Shown in pieces: positions 24,587 through 37,002 of a DNA stretch of 64,000 nt. A program made the translations under genes and the position numbers. The DNA is from Lineus longissimus (taxonomy: Eukaryota > Nemertea > Pilidiophora > Heteronemertea > Lineidae). The notes under the pieces are model-generated. The model was given only the letters and a program-made list of their open reading frames with translations, was not told where the DNA came from and ran no database searches. Each line of letters starts with the position of its first letter. The first letter of the stretch is position 1. Location of the stretch: positions 11,966,001 through 12,030,000 of the forward strand of contig NC_088319.1 in NCBI RefSeq assembly GCF_910592395.1, written 5' to 3'.

Positions 24587-27500
24587 ATGTCGAGATTGGA
24601 TTTATTGGTGCTTTTCGTAAGTACATTTTTATCGATTTGATGTGAGGGGTTTTCCAATGATCGATTAAAATCCAGGAAATAATCGACACTTGGGTTTGAA
24701 AACCTTCTTGTCAAATAAGACACTGTCTATTGAGTATTTTACTTTCTAATACGTTTTATTTCTTCAGAAGAGTTGCAATGGCCTTTGGGAGTAAATTTGA
24801 CTTGTGGCATTAGGGATTGACCATTGCCATGACCATTTCGGCTAGAACTGAATCGTAAAGCGCAATTAGAACTTTTTCCAAAATGAAGTGAATGTCAGTT
24901 CTTGTTTTCCAGAAAACAGACATCCACCCTTGAAAAAGCTCGAATTGCTGTAGGATTTCAAGTTCTAGCCAAAATGGTGGTGCCTATGGTTTATCCTAAG
25001 GGGAACTACAAAAAGATATCTGGGCATTAGGTCATAGATTTTACGTGATCTATAAGTTTACTCCCCGGGATATTCTATTGAAATATATCATTTTGTGATA
25101 TAGGTCAAACCTGCAAAACGAATTTCTCTGTTAGTTTGCCTATGCATAGCAGACCTAAAGAGCAACAATATTAGGCCTTGTGTGTGGATGTAGGCCTATG
25201 CGTGGTATTTTTAGCATGGTGGAAGAGATGGAATTGAGCCAAAAATACCGCGTAAAATATCACAACAACAGCGCAAAACATGACTGTGTGTGTGTGTGAT
25301 CAGGAGTGAGCTGGGTTCATAAACCCAGCTATAAAAGGACGTTATGTCCGGCAGACTGGGGTTGTCTGAAGACTTAATTGATTAAAACGTTCTAGCTGGA
25401 AGCCATGGCGCCTTCGTCATCTGACAAAACAACCATGTATCAATCTGCCACAGCCGGAGGCTCGTTTTGAAAGAGCCTGTCATGTGCTTGGAGGTCAAGG
25501 TTACTAGTCTGTTTTATCTGGACCAAATCAATCAAAATATGCTATACAATGTGTAAATTCATTGAAACATTTACATTTTACAATGAATTTACATTGTATG
25601 TACACTTTCATCTTTTGGGAGAATTATTCTTTGTGAATGACATCTAAGTGATAAAAAATATATATTCATTTTGCCATTTTTGTGAGTCATATGTGACTAC
25701 GGCCATAAAACATAATGTCATAAAGAAATATACGTATGGCTCCGCGTAAAAGTTGACGAAATGCTGCTTGAAAATATCTTTAAAACTTCAACGTGACCGT
25801 CTATAAAAGTGTCGTACAATGTCTTGGAAGCAGGCTTGGGCTAAATTTTTGTCCTGGTATTTTTAAAATTGACGAGTGCATTCTCTATCATATCGTCTAT
25901 CTGCTGCCTTATCTCCTAAAAGATGTGAATTGATGTTAGACCTGATAGTATAGCCTATGTAAACCTTTACTCTAAGACATAAATCACTCATCCTGGCTTT
26001 TAGGCCAAAGCACACGGGTCACTGGCGGACCTCATCACATATCGATTCTCATATCGTGAGACAAAACCACAATTGATTTTTTAAGCCTTTTAGCAGTTAA
26101 ATTGTCAATGTTTGACCGCGACGCATAAAAGAACGCGTGGTGTTGTGAATCTGAAATTTAGATTATGTTATTCCGGACAGTCGGGCAAGTAAATGGTGAA
26201 AAATAAAATGGTGATTGACCACGGAAATTTTTTGATAATCGACAAATTAGACAGACTTTGATATTTCCACTCTTTTCAGCCAACTGGCAGAAAAAACTCA
26301 AAACACGCCCCCTATCACCCAATTAGCAAAATTTGAAATTAATTTTTTCATCAAATAATTTCTTTATATCTGTAGACTTGCCACAACAAATATTTTTTCA
26401 ATACCTCTCCAAATATGTACTTGAGAGTTAAAAACATGCACTCGTCTAATTGATAGGCCTCGACCCTCCAACCTATGAATATTCATTAGTGGTCTTGTCT
26501 CTCGTTGTCATTCCACTGCGGTCGTGGACATCTTGATATCAAAAGGTAAACATGGGGAAGTAGCCATCAGGGTGTTATAACGTTTTAATGGGTTTATGTG
26601 TGTTTTCCACAGGAACATGCCTACTACATGCATTTGCAACACGATTTAAGGTTTGAAGCAATCTTTATCAGTCCCCTTTATAGCCTAAATCTCCCTTAGC
26701 GAATTCTCACAAATGCACCCTTATTGATATTACCTAACTTTTCACAATTAGATTGAAATTATTTATAGAAAAAAATCATTGTGATTTTCCGTTAAGTTAC
26801 ATCTTAAAATACCCTTTTTGTGATTGTGATCTTTAGAACTGCTCGTGCACATAAGGGAGCATTTCTGAGGTTTAACTTTATCGAACTATCCACTTGATCA
26901 CGGGATGCACTCAAGCATATTAGGACCGCCTCATCACCACGCTACTATCAATACGCCGGCGTATGCACGGGATGGAGGAAGGTGACTGGTTATAATCTTA
27001 CTCTGGCGATCTCAGGGGCAGGTTGGTTACAACAACTTACACGCTGAACACGGATTTCGCGAAGAACTGAGATTCGCGAAAAGAAAATCAGAAGAAAAAA
27101 TGGGTGGTAGGGAAAAACCGAGAATTATCGTGAAAGAACTTTTTTTATCGCCACAATAAAAAGTTGCAAAAAAGCAGTAGGCCCTACAGTATTTGAAGCG
27201 TTTATCATATTCATCCCAGTAATTGAAATGATTGATGACCAGAATAGTCGAGGGCATGCTGGTCTTTCGTATACCCTAGACAACACCTGAACTGTTATGT
27301 AAAGAAAGTGGGTCCAGGAATGAGACACTTATGTTTATAAAGGTGGCTCGCCTGGGGTAGGAGCTGCGTTTAGAAACCGACCTTCTGACCCTGATAAGTC
27401 GATGGACGACTTAAAGGATTTTTCCACGCAATGGGACAGAATTTTTATTCTCTGTTAGATTTTTTGTCTTATTCATAGTGCCATAAACGGCTTTCTTAAA

Positions 27501-30500
27501 GGAGTTAGTAATTACTGTATGGTTGTCCAGCAAAAAAGTAAAGCAGATATACACAGTGCTGTCGTGCAGTTATCAAGCATGGAAGGGTTTTGATTCGTTA
27601 TTATGAGTTACTCTCGAGGTGTTTACCGAGCTGAGCTTTGAACTTATACCCGCTATTCCTGTAATGTGATTGAGGCATTTCGATTCAAAATAAGACCAAC
27701 TGATCATATAAACAAAACATGGTTCTGAATCTAAAATAACCTATCACTAGGTGATGATAAGTTCATTTGTTGTGCTTTCGACATGTGAACTTTAAATCCC
27801 CTGCAATGACATACGTAAACAAAATGTTCAATTCAAACTATACAGGCTATTATTCATCTCACCTCAAGTTTAAACAATTAAAAAAGTCATATATTTTCCT
27901 TGTCCACTCATATTACGTACTGCAAATATTTAGAGAGTGCAACTTATACAATGTTCCTTCCAAATCGAATCATTTAACCCCATTTATGAAATCCTCCTTT
28001 ATTTGCATGCTTTGATGATTTTGACTTCTGACCACTGATAAAGTTTAATTTGCACGGCAGTTGTGATCTTATAATAGGACGTTTATTTGCCATTTGGAGT
28101 CAGATTAGTATCTGTGGTTTAGGAATTTCGCAGCCAAATAAATATAATTTAGGGCCCCGCTAAATTGTCTCAAATGTGTTCAGATCGGACCGAAATTCAT
28201 TGTCAGAGGTCAACTGACCTGGGGGGGGGGGGGGGGTGGTGGGGGGGGGGGGTCCTGTGTACAAAGTTTCAAGTTCATAGCTCTAGCGGTTAAGAAACGA
28301 GCCACTGTTTTTGAAACAGGATACAGACAACGACGACGACGATGGACGACGACGACGGACGACGGAGACAGCAGTGTTGTATAGACTCCCCTACGCTGAG
28401 CCAAAAAGTCACGAGATCAGTTCTTGGAAATATACGCCTCCACTTGAACGTGTCAACTGATAACTCGGCAAGGAATTGGTTCAACAAAACAATTCACGAT
28501 TCCTTCGAAATGGAAAAAAATGCATTCATATGAACTTTATCTTTCTAGCACTAACATATTCTAGTCGATATTTGACATCCAAATACCGCCGGTGAACATT
28601 CAAAGGCGTACGCTGTTCGTAATTACTGTTGCTCCAGGAAAATAGAAATGCAGTTATACAAAATGCCGTAGTGCAGTTGTTATGCATACGAATACGCTGA
28701 AACTCTGTATATACTGTATAGTATGTGTACATCTGTCTACACTGCGGCAATCTCGAGATTTAAATTTAATTTGTATATACGAAATTCTTCAAATTCAATT
28801 ACAAATTTGACGAACGGCGTCAGAATTCGGTCACATTCCTGTGCACGCAGCGAGGACAAAAACACGTAAACTGCAGTAACAGATAGACAAATCTCCATTG
28901 AGTATACGACTAATCTTAAATAAACAATTCGAGTTAAATAAAGTCGTCGAGTCTGCTACCTCGAGGCTTAAAAAAGTCTGAGAACCACAAATTATACATG
29001 TACTATTATTGAAATATTTGCAAAAGCTTGATCAAAATTCTTGTTGTATAAAATCGATCACGAAATGGATAAGAACTCTCAAAAACAGTGACTGCTAAGT
29101 TTTTATGGACTTGGCCGCTTGAAGTGGAATTTATTGCCATAATAAAATGTTATGTTTAGCCACTCAAGCCATTAATACCGTAACACATAAAATGGATGAT
29201 TATACAAACCGTTAGAATTCAACAATAATTGGCAGGCAAACAGTGGTGAACTTACACAAACCCTGTCTGACTTTTAAAAAACAACATTTTGACAAGATAA
29301 AAGGACTACACATTTTTTATACAAGTATTTAAAGGGAAATTGCTATAAGATACATATAGAAGTACTAGGTGTCAAAATAATTATACTACACTTTTAAAAT
29401 TAATTTGCATCAAAACTATCATTCAGATTCTCATCAAAAGAAGTTTAGTATTATCAATTTTAAACGTGAATCATGTTTTTTACGCCTATAGTTTGTAGCA
29501 GTCCTACTTAGTATATTTGACTGGAGTCATGCTATGGATAGCCACGACGGAATATGCTCCTCGAAAATGTTTTTGCAAAAAGAACCTTAAAGCAAATTAT
29601 GGCATTACGTAATAGACGTCTAATTCTGATTTTGCATGGGGTCAAAAAGGCTATTTCCCTCTTCAAAAAATAATTCAGGGACCCTTAGTCTTTTTCCCTC
29701 CTGAAACTACTTATTTAGTTGAGGTCAAGTCTAGGGTTAAGCCCCCTTACCGTCGTGTTTCTACATAGGCCCACCTTTGAGACGGCGGGTTCTATCTGAA
29801 ATAAGAAGTGATTTGTACTTCATGGTACTTTTTAAACCAAAGTTCAATAACGCTGTGTTATACTTCTCTTAACATTGTACGAAATGCTTTATACTTTATG
29901 TTTAAAAATATCTGAATGGCCGTTCGAACCAATGATACTCGAACCAAAGACTTCGAGGTTTTGCATTACAGATGTTGCACTTTCCACACATACTCCCAAA
30001 TTCCTAGGAAGCACTAATTGTGTGTTTCCGGAAAATGTATTTTCCCAGCTGGATGCCCATTCTTTCTCGATCTCATTGAAGCATGGCTAATGTCCAAACA
30101 TCTCACGGGCTAATGCAAGCTGGTGTTATTAAACGGAGGATGTGCCAACAACCTCGCCAAACGGACCACGAAACTGGTCTCTCTTGCATTGGATGCTGCA
30201 TGTAAAGATACGAAATTCAAGGACCTGGAAACGATGTCGAGGTGAACCCTGGGTCACGTTAACAACCAAGGTATCATGAGCAATCACGTTTAAATCTTTC
30301 ATGCACCTGGTGTCGGGCCTGGGTGGCAGAGGCACAAAAGCTGTTGTTTTGATATTGCCGGAATTTTAAGAGTGAACGCTCGAACCCTTGAACCGCCGTA
30401 CTACATAGTCTGTTTAAACCGCGTGTCACCAGTCATTATAGTTACAGCTTAAACATACCTGTTATGAAACTAGTCGAAAAGAAGTTAGGCCATGGTAATT

Positions 30501-33500
30501 TGACTGCTCTGGTAGTTGCCATTGCACCGACTGTGAAATTAGTTGTTCTAACTATCAAATAAGTAATTTTTTATCAATTTGATGGTACTTTAGCCGGAAC
30601 ACCTAATTTATGGTTAGTTTTTAGTAATTTCACAGTTGGTTCAACAGCAATTACCAAATTATATGTAGTCGTTTTTTCTAATGAATTTTTAAGTGTGTGG
30701 AAGCAGAACTTGTTGAGGGCATCAGGGAATCAGTATAACCAATCCAATCATATCAACACCCGAGAACGTGTTCGCATCCTGGTGACCTTGGCATTCTTCA
30801 TGCTAACTGTCAACCCATTAACTGGGAGAGAGATTGAATACAAAGTATTTTTGATGGACCCTCAAAAATCCTCCGTTTGTGATTGATGATTATCTTAGAA
30901 TCATAATAAATCCCACCCACAAGATGACAGCATGTCACACAGCCAATCCCATCATCTCTGACAAAACCGCCACGAAAGATTAACCATCGTTTGACCAACG
31001 CTTCGAGTTTAAAGACACATTATAAATAGATTCTGAACGCTGGAATTAAACCCTTTTCATTATGAACTTGATGGGAAAACGATGTTATCCTGCGGACTCA
31101 AAAGTTTTGGGCTTCGCCAGGGTACCGAATCGCCGTCGTAGACATTTCGCACAGTTCGATAGCAAATCTCAGGTTGCTACGAATCTCTATCGTGTTTGCA
31201 GAGTTGGCAACAAAAGGCCCCATGAGTAAAATCACAGCGGAGCGTCACAGTGTATGTATCTATAGACGTCAGGTTTCTCCCAGCAAAATTAAAGATATTT
31301 GAAAACTGGATATATTCTACAATGCGGTTTTGTCCACTGATCAATTTTGGGATTCCATACCAGCATTGGCTTGTCTGATTGATGCCTGAAGACGTGTTCG
31401 TATCTAATTCAGGGTACGAGTGATTACTTCCCCATATACACCAACAAGGCCTTGCAAAATCGCTGCAAATTAGAGAAAACACACGATCTCCCCTGAAAAT
31501 GAAATTAAGTCATGGCCCATGATATCCTTTGAATGCTGATTTGATATCAGCCAGAGAAATTTAGGTATACATGTATACATGTAAATGTAGACTTCTGGCA
31601 GCAGATTGGCACATCACCAAACCTGATAGACCTGGACATTATTTACTAGATAATGGCTTTTTATCCACCGCTATGTATTAAACCTTCACTGTACCAAATC
31701 TACACCAGTGTTGATAATAGCTGACGAATATTGATGAATCCAATTGCACATCATATGACTACATTCTATCAAATTATTGGCACAAAATAACTACAACAAA
31801 ACAAGATACGTTTTCAGACAAAGCACTGCGATATACATGCGACCATAGGCACCACCATTTTGGCTAGAACTTGAAAGTCTAAAGTTATTAGAACTACTTC
31901 AAAACGAAGTGAATACTAATTAAAAGGATGGGAGTTAGTTCTTTGTTTTCCAGAGAAGAGACACCCACCCTTGAAATTTGCACTCACATCATTTTGAAGT
32001 TCTAGTTGCTTTTAGAGTTCAAGTTCTACCCAAAGTCGTGGTGACTTGTCAACGCTCAAGCTTTCCATTCCGACATATGTAGATATTTCTGATTTCAGCC
32101 ACATTTTCGTCGAATGTCGTCCAATGAATATGACCTCATTATACTTCATATTTATCAGAAATTCTCTGCATCTTTTCAGATTTTTTCATGTTTAAACTGC
32201 CTGCCGTCTTCCCTATCGCAACACGCTGACATCGGTGCCGATAAAGCCGTCAAACCTCCCGCAAACGACACATCAGATTCAAATTATGATTATCCGAGTT
32301 CTGAATATTTCGAGGACGATTCGATCTTGATACCTGGCGATGCTAACACGTCCGGCATTGTACCCGGAAACCTGCCGAACAACATCGAAAATAATCCCTC
32401 AGTGGATTGTGTCGAGGTAAGTCTGATGTTTTACATAGGCAAATGTAGCTAAGCGTGTTACCTGGAATCGTCAGACATGCTATGGTTACATTTTACGCCT
32501 CTTACAATTGAAACTCTCTTTCTTGGTGCAGTCGGCACCGATGTTCAGGCCACCCGAGCCTTTCACGCAGCCATGGCACCCCTATCGCCACGTCATCTCG
32601 TGGAATTTGAACAAACTGAACTATTTCCCGTACAACCAAGTATGGATTTTGTACTTCGTACAACCAACAACGTCTTGGCGAGTACACTCCTTTTTCAAAC
32701 GATTGAAAAAGGAAACACGCATATTCAACCTCGAAACCTAAAATTTCCAAGGCAGCTGCTTCGACCACATGTACGGGCTATCACTATCTACGTACGTCTG
32801 CCAGCTGGCTTTCGCGTCTTGCACACATCAGATTACTGGTCAGATACTGCTGCTGGTCATTTACAAACAAACTCTCAAGTGTCTAAATAAATAGATTAGT
32901 GGTTGGGTCTTGTTTACATCACGAATACCATCTATTCAATCGGGTTAAATCTGACAGAAATCATATTGAGATGTTACATCAATCTTCCGTCCTCCGATCG
33001 GCAGCAAAGTACTTTGACTGAACACTTATAGTCACTTATAAATTTCTCGTAACTCATAACTCGTTTCAAATGCATGTACATGTACAGAAGTGGTTGATAA
33101 TGAAATATCCACTAAATGCATGTTTCTCATATGAAAATTTCCGCTGATCCTTATCTACACTTCAGACTTTTTCAATATCCTCCATTTTGTTTCCAGGACG
33201 AAGTTGCCTCAGCGGAGGGCAAGATCGCCGTGGACAATAATGATGCCATCGCCATCTCTAACGGTGGTGGTGCAAAACTAGACAAAAAGGTAAATACACA
33301 CACATCTCCAAGCTTCGCCACTGGTAACAGTTGCCAAGACGATCCTAGCATGTTACAAGTCAAATTAAATGGTATTCGAAAAAAGGACGATGTTGTATTG
33401 CAATGTCAAACGCCTGTGCTCTCTGCATGGACTCACATTGCGATTCGTTTACAGGCCACAATCTTTGGGAATTAGCCACTACGCTGATGAATGCCGAAGG

Positions 33501-34752
33501 CAAACTATTTGTAAAGAGTGCATTTGGCTGAAATTAATCCATTGATCAGAAAAATGCATATGTATGGGCCACCGCATCTAGATTCAGCTTCAGCAAGACA
33601 AAGGGATGACAAAAGGGCACGAGGAACACTGTTAAATGGCTTGAATTCCAAATATCAGTGGAAATGCAACCCTATACTGGTTCTTCTGCTTGCTTGATAA
33701 AGGGAGTGACGAAATTAAGATACTAGCTGTTCGACTGTGTCACGGTAGTGAATGCCGAACTTCTGCGTTTAGCTGTTTTGTGGTCTTTTAAATACTCGGG
33801 TCAGAAGTTTTTAGAAACATTTAATGTATGAAACTCAATTTGTTTTCAGAATATCACGAAGGTATTGAAGAACAAGCGTCCCTGCAAGACAAGAAATGGA
33901 GCCGATTCTGATAAACAAGCGGGCAACCGAAATGACAGTGGTCAAAATAATGACACGTTACAAAACGACTCGAAGAACAACAGTCCTGGTGGGATAAATA
34001 CGACAGGAAAAATAGTATTGGCTTCTATTATAATTCTTGTTCTCGTGACAATTGTCGCCGTTGTTGTGGCATGGTACAGATGTAAGATGACTAAAAAAGT
34101 GGCCGGTGATGTTGAAAGTGGCAATTGCACGGGGGATATATCAGCAACAAGTCAATCTCCGGATGAGAGCTCAGCGCAATTGCTTTCGAAGGAGATTACT
34201 GAGAATGCTAAGAATGATGAGGCGGCGAAGATTGCTGGGCCTGAAAGACAGTTTAGCACCGAATCTGACGAGTTTTTCGAATCGTCTGGACCTCAGAGTT
34301 TATTTAGCACCGTTTCTTTCAAGTCCGCTGCTGGACCCCAAAGACAATTTAGCAACGAATCTGACGAGTATTACGAACCGTCTGGACCTCAGAGTTTATT
34401 TAGCACCGTATCTTTCAAGTCCACTGCTGGACCACAACGACAATTTAGCAACACATCTTACATGACTGCTTGCGAAGCATCTGGCCCACAAAGCATATTA
34501 AGCAACTATTCTTTCAAGTCTACGTTCGAAATGATTCCACTAGATAGTGGTTCACTTGAAAGTTCGAATGACAAGGACGCTTGTGAAAACGAGGAAACAG
34601 GCGAAAAGGAAAACTTTACGTTAAGGATAGATGGTGATGCAGTCAGTGAAAAGTGGGAAAAACGTGTATCAGCGCCTCCTGTTGAGGAGGCGACAAACTC
34701 AGAAAAAACAGGATTTTTAGGTGTCTTTAAAAAGGTATTTCACTTGAAGTAA
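24587..34752 (+). CDS. Type I membrane protein with 32-residue cytoplasmic repeats, unrecognised (456 aa)
   Basis: Five phase-0 exons: 24587-24616 (MSRLDLLVLF, then GTAAGT), 32180-32416, 32532-32639, 33197-33289 and 33850-34752. The first joins IFSCLNCLPSSLSQ to make a signal peptide of about 23 residues. The ectodomain is acidic (SNYDYPSSEYFEDD) with one aromatic-rich exon (PWHPYRHVISWNLNKLNYFP, residues 99-118) and an Asn-rich stalk. The membrane helix is about residues 211-232 (IVLASIIILVLVTIVAVVVA), followed by YRCKMTKK. The tail has three tandem 32-residue units at about 286-381, each starting GPxRQFS and containing GPQSLFSTVSF, then ends in GVFKKVFHLK. Intron 1 is 7.6 kb and rich in transposons. 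Splice signals are good throughout. The link between exon 1 and exon 2 is inferred from phase and signal-peptide continuity. I recognise no family. Confidence 0.8.
24811..25000. mobile_element. MITE family A copy in intron 1 of the repeat-tail membrane gene
   Basis: Diverged copy opening TAGGGATTGACCATTGCCATGA and closing CTAGCCAAAATGGTGGTGCC; same inner blocks as 16621-16848. Confidence 0.75.
28172..28372 (+). repeat. Dispersed repeat 3' end with (GAC)n tail and poly-G run
   Basis: Shares GATCGGACCGAAATTCATTG, the stretch AAGTTTCAAGTTCATAGCTC, and AAACAGGATACAGAC with 12318-12650, ending in GACGACGACG repeats. A G-rich run interrupts it at about 28219-28252. Confidence 0.7.
28601..28824. 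mobile_element. MITE family D copy (TIR AAAGGCGTACGCTGTTCGTAAT)
   Basis: Left end AAAGGCGTACGCTGTTCGT and right end ATTTGACGAACGGCGT are imperfect inverted repeats. Internal text (CCGTAGTGCAGTTGTTATGC, ATACTGTATAGTATGTG) is shared with 55353-55603, 60637-60936 and 62789-63000. Confidence 0.75.
31177..31464 (-). CDS. Orphan cysteine-rich ORF, possible terminal exon of an unknown secreted protein
   Basis: A good acceptor (TTTTCTCTAATTTGCAG) opens a frame with several cysteines and N-glycosylation-type sites (RPCWCIWGSNHSYPE, SGINQTSQCWYG, GRNLTSIDTYTVTLRCDF, AFCCQLCKHD) that ends at TAG 31177-31179. It lies inside intron 1 of the plus-strand repeat-tail membrane gene. No upstream exon on this strand was found, so it may be a chance frame or a dead exon. 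Confidence 0.25.
   Translation of the reverse strand, partial: SDFARPCWCIWGSNHSYPELDTNTSSGINQTSQCWYGIPKLISGQNRIVEYIQFSNIFNFAGRNLTSIDTYTVTLRCDFTHGAFCCQLCKHDRDS
31841..32057. mobile_element. MITE family A copy just upstream of exon 2 of the repeat-tail gene
   Basis: Begins GACCATAGGCACCACCATTT, followed by TGGCTAGAACTTGAA, and ends near AGTTCTACCCAAAGTCGTGG. It lies about 120 bp before the exon at 32180. Confidence 0.8.
34237..34524 (+). repeat. In-frame 96-bp tandem repeat, three units, coding
   Basis: Units start at 34237, 34333 and 34429. Each encodes 32 residues and is itself two related halves (GPxRQFSxESDE and GPQSLFSTVSFKS). The units share long near-identical runs at DNA level, so the array expanded recently or is homogenised. 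Confidence 0.9.
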
Positions 34753-35170
34753 TGTCACGACTATTTCAGAGTGTCCTCAGTCATATCGTTTCCGTCCTAA
34801 AAGTAGAATCTGGACTTGTTGTAGAATTTTGAAATGTACCAGGACAGAATGTCTATGGAACAAAAGGTTCTATCAGGGCTTTCTGAGCTATTGGCGGTCA
34901 TGGCTATAGAACCATATACCATAATCCGTCAGCATACAATAGAACCAGACACTTTTTCCAGGGTGACATTTTCTACTTCTACACCCGCTGTTCAAACCAA
35001 GGTGGGTCAGTAGCTTGGCGTTAGCTGTAACTCGGCATTAAATACAAATTCTAACAGGCTTTACTGAAGAAGATGACTATAATGAATATTCACACTTGGA
35101 TATGAAATGTCTATCAAATATCTTGAATGTGATAGCACCTATAGTTAAAGTTAACCCAAAGTTTGTGACT

Positions 35171-35307
35171 TCAAGGTTGACCAAAAGCATCACCATTTTG
35201 GCTAGAATTGGAAATCTGCGAGTCATCAGAACTCTTTCACAACACACTTCATGTCAGTTTGAACGATGGAAGCAAAAATGGTGGTGCCTATATGGTCAAC
35301 TCTTAAG
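35171..35307. mobile_element. MITE family A copy, shortened
   Basis: Opens TCAAGGTTGACC with CATCACCATTTTGGCTAGAA and closes AAAATGGTGGTGCC, then GGTCAACTCTTAA. It is about 137 bp; the centre is deleted. Confidence 0.75.
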
Positions 35308-35483
35308 TGGTTTTTAACAAGCGGGTCCTTGCAAGTATTTTAAAAGTACAAAATTTAAGGTATATGTATTGCATTTCCTCTAGTATGTCTGAGAGGTGCT
35401 TGTCTGTAGTTCAGATGACAATCAAAAAAAACTTATACTGGATGTGTCAATGTGTACGCTTTTGATACCTCATAGCGCCAACG

Positions 35484-35601
35484 TTAAGGGTTGACCATTA
35501 GGCACCCTTGACCATAGGCACCCTTCCCTTCCCTTTGAAGGAGTTCTGATTGCTATATGATTTCAAGTTCTAGTCTAAGATGGTCTATGGTCAACCCTTA
35601 A
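35484..35601. mobile_element. MITE family A copy, internally deleted
   Basis: Bounded by TTAAGGGTTGACCATTAGGC and GGTCAACCCTTAA. It is only ~118 bp, so most of the interior is lost. Confidence 0.75.
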
Positions 35602-36359
35602 AGGCACAATTTATGTTGAACTTTATTTAACGAAGTCGATAACGCCAAGATGCTTTACTCCAATTATAATCCTTATAATTAGATTGGAGGGCATTTTTGC
35701 ATCATCCACCTGTGTATTTAATTGCTCATGGTTGTCGCGGCGGATCCAGTGAGAGGATTTCTTTAAAGTTTAGTTTTATTAATCTCGGGTTCGAAACCGA
35801 ACACATTTTTTAAAATTTTACTAACCATGGCAACAAAAGATTTTTTTGTATCTATGTGTGCATATTGACGTAGTGCATTGGATATAGACATTTTCAGATT
35901 TGTACAAAGCCCCCCCCCCCCCGAACAATCTTATTCTTTGTGAACAATGGATAAGTGTTGGCGGGTGCATTTGGGTTTCGGGGCTTTGCCAACATAATCT
36001 TCAGGAACGAGGCATGAGCCACGACATCTACCGGCATATTAACCAGAATAGCTGCTGTTTCTCTTACCAGTTTTGCATTTTAACTCATGAATAACTGTAC
36101 ATAAATACAATATAAAATGTACATAGGCTGTACGTCTATGAACGCAATTATATTGATGATGTTTGTAGCGTACAAAAAAATGTATAAAGCTTTGCTCCAC
36201 GACATCTATCTATTGTTCAGGTAAACTCACACAATAGATAAACGTCGTCGTAGGGCCTGAACGGGTGGTTGCGAAACCTCACTATTACAGTCGTACGGCT
36301 GAAATACGTGTATTTCACATTTATTAAAATTTGTATGATCGATCGCAGCGGATAAAATG

Positions 36360-36553
36360 TGCTGGACCATCTTTAAAACTCTCTCAAAACAAAGTGAACG
36401 CCAATTACAAGGGTGGTAGTCAGTTCGTTGTTTTCCTGAGAACAGCCTCCCATGTTTTAAATGGACATTCTCTTCATTTTAAAAGAGTTCTAAAGTCTAA
36501 TTGCTTCAGGATTTCAAGTCCAAAATGATGGTGCCTATGGTCAGCCCTTTATC
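36360..36553. mobile_element. MITE family A copy, left end lost
   Basis: Interior block (CTCTCAAAACAAAGTGAACG, then CAGTTCGTTGTTTTCC) and right end GATGGTGCCTATGGTCAGCCC match the family; the left terminal inverted repeat is not recognisable. Confidence 0.65.
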
Positions 36554-37002
36554 GGTCTGTCACCGGTTTTATATGTTGGTGGATTTCTGATAATGACAAT
36601 ACATGTACTTGATGATGGTACTCTTTGATGGCATTGTCATATTATTACGCACATGTATGTACATAGTGTAAATGTTATAATGCGTCAGTATATTGCTCTG
36701 TGCCTATTGAGATTTATTCATTAAACCATTATGTAAAAAAGTCGTTCGTTGTTCCATAACTTCTCTACCATAACAATCTCAGAGATGACGCGCCGAAAAA
36801 AACAAGGACGGCCATGGCTGTGAAGATGGATTTGGCTCGATTGGGCTAGTACCTACAGGAGGCTTCGGCTCAGTTTACATCGTTTATACGTCACTGGAAT
36901 GTACAACTTCGAACAGGTCATTTCCAAAGAGTAGGCTACATAGGATTCACGGTGTCACTTTGCACCCTCTTGTCATGTCATGACATGTTTCAAAGCCTAC
37001 AT

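Noticed and set aside
32114-32179. ATG at 32114 as start of the repeat-tail membrane protein
   Set aside because: It gives no signal peptide, while the exon at 24587-24616 joins in phase at 32180 to create one.
32477-32890. 137-codon plus-strand ORF
   Set aside because: A different frame in 32532-32639 has matching splice sites and phase for the membrane-protein gene; the longer frame is its shadow.
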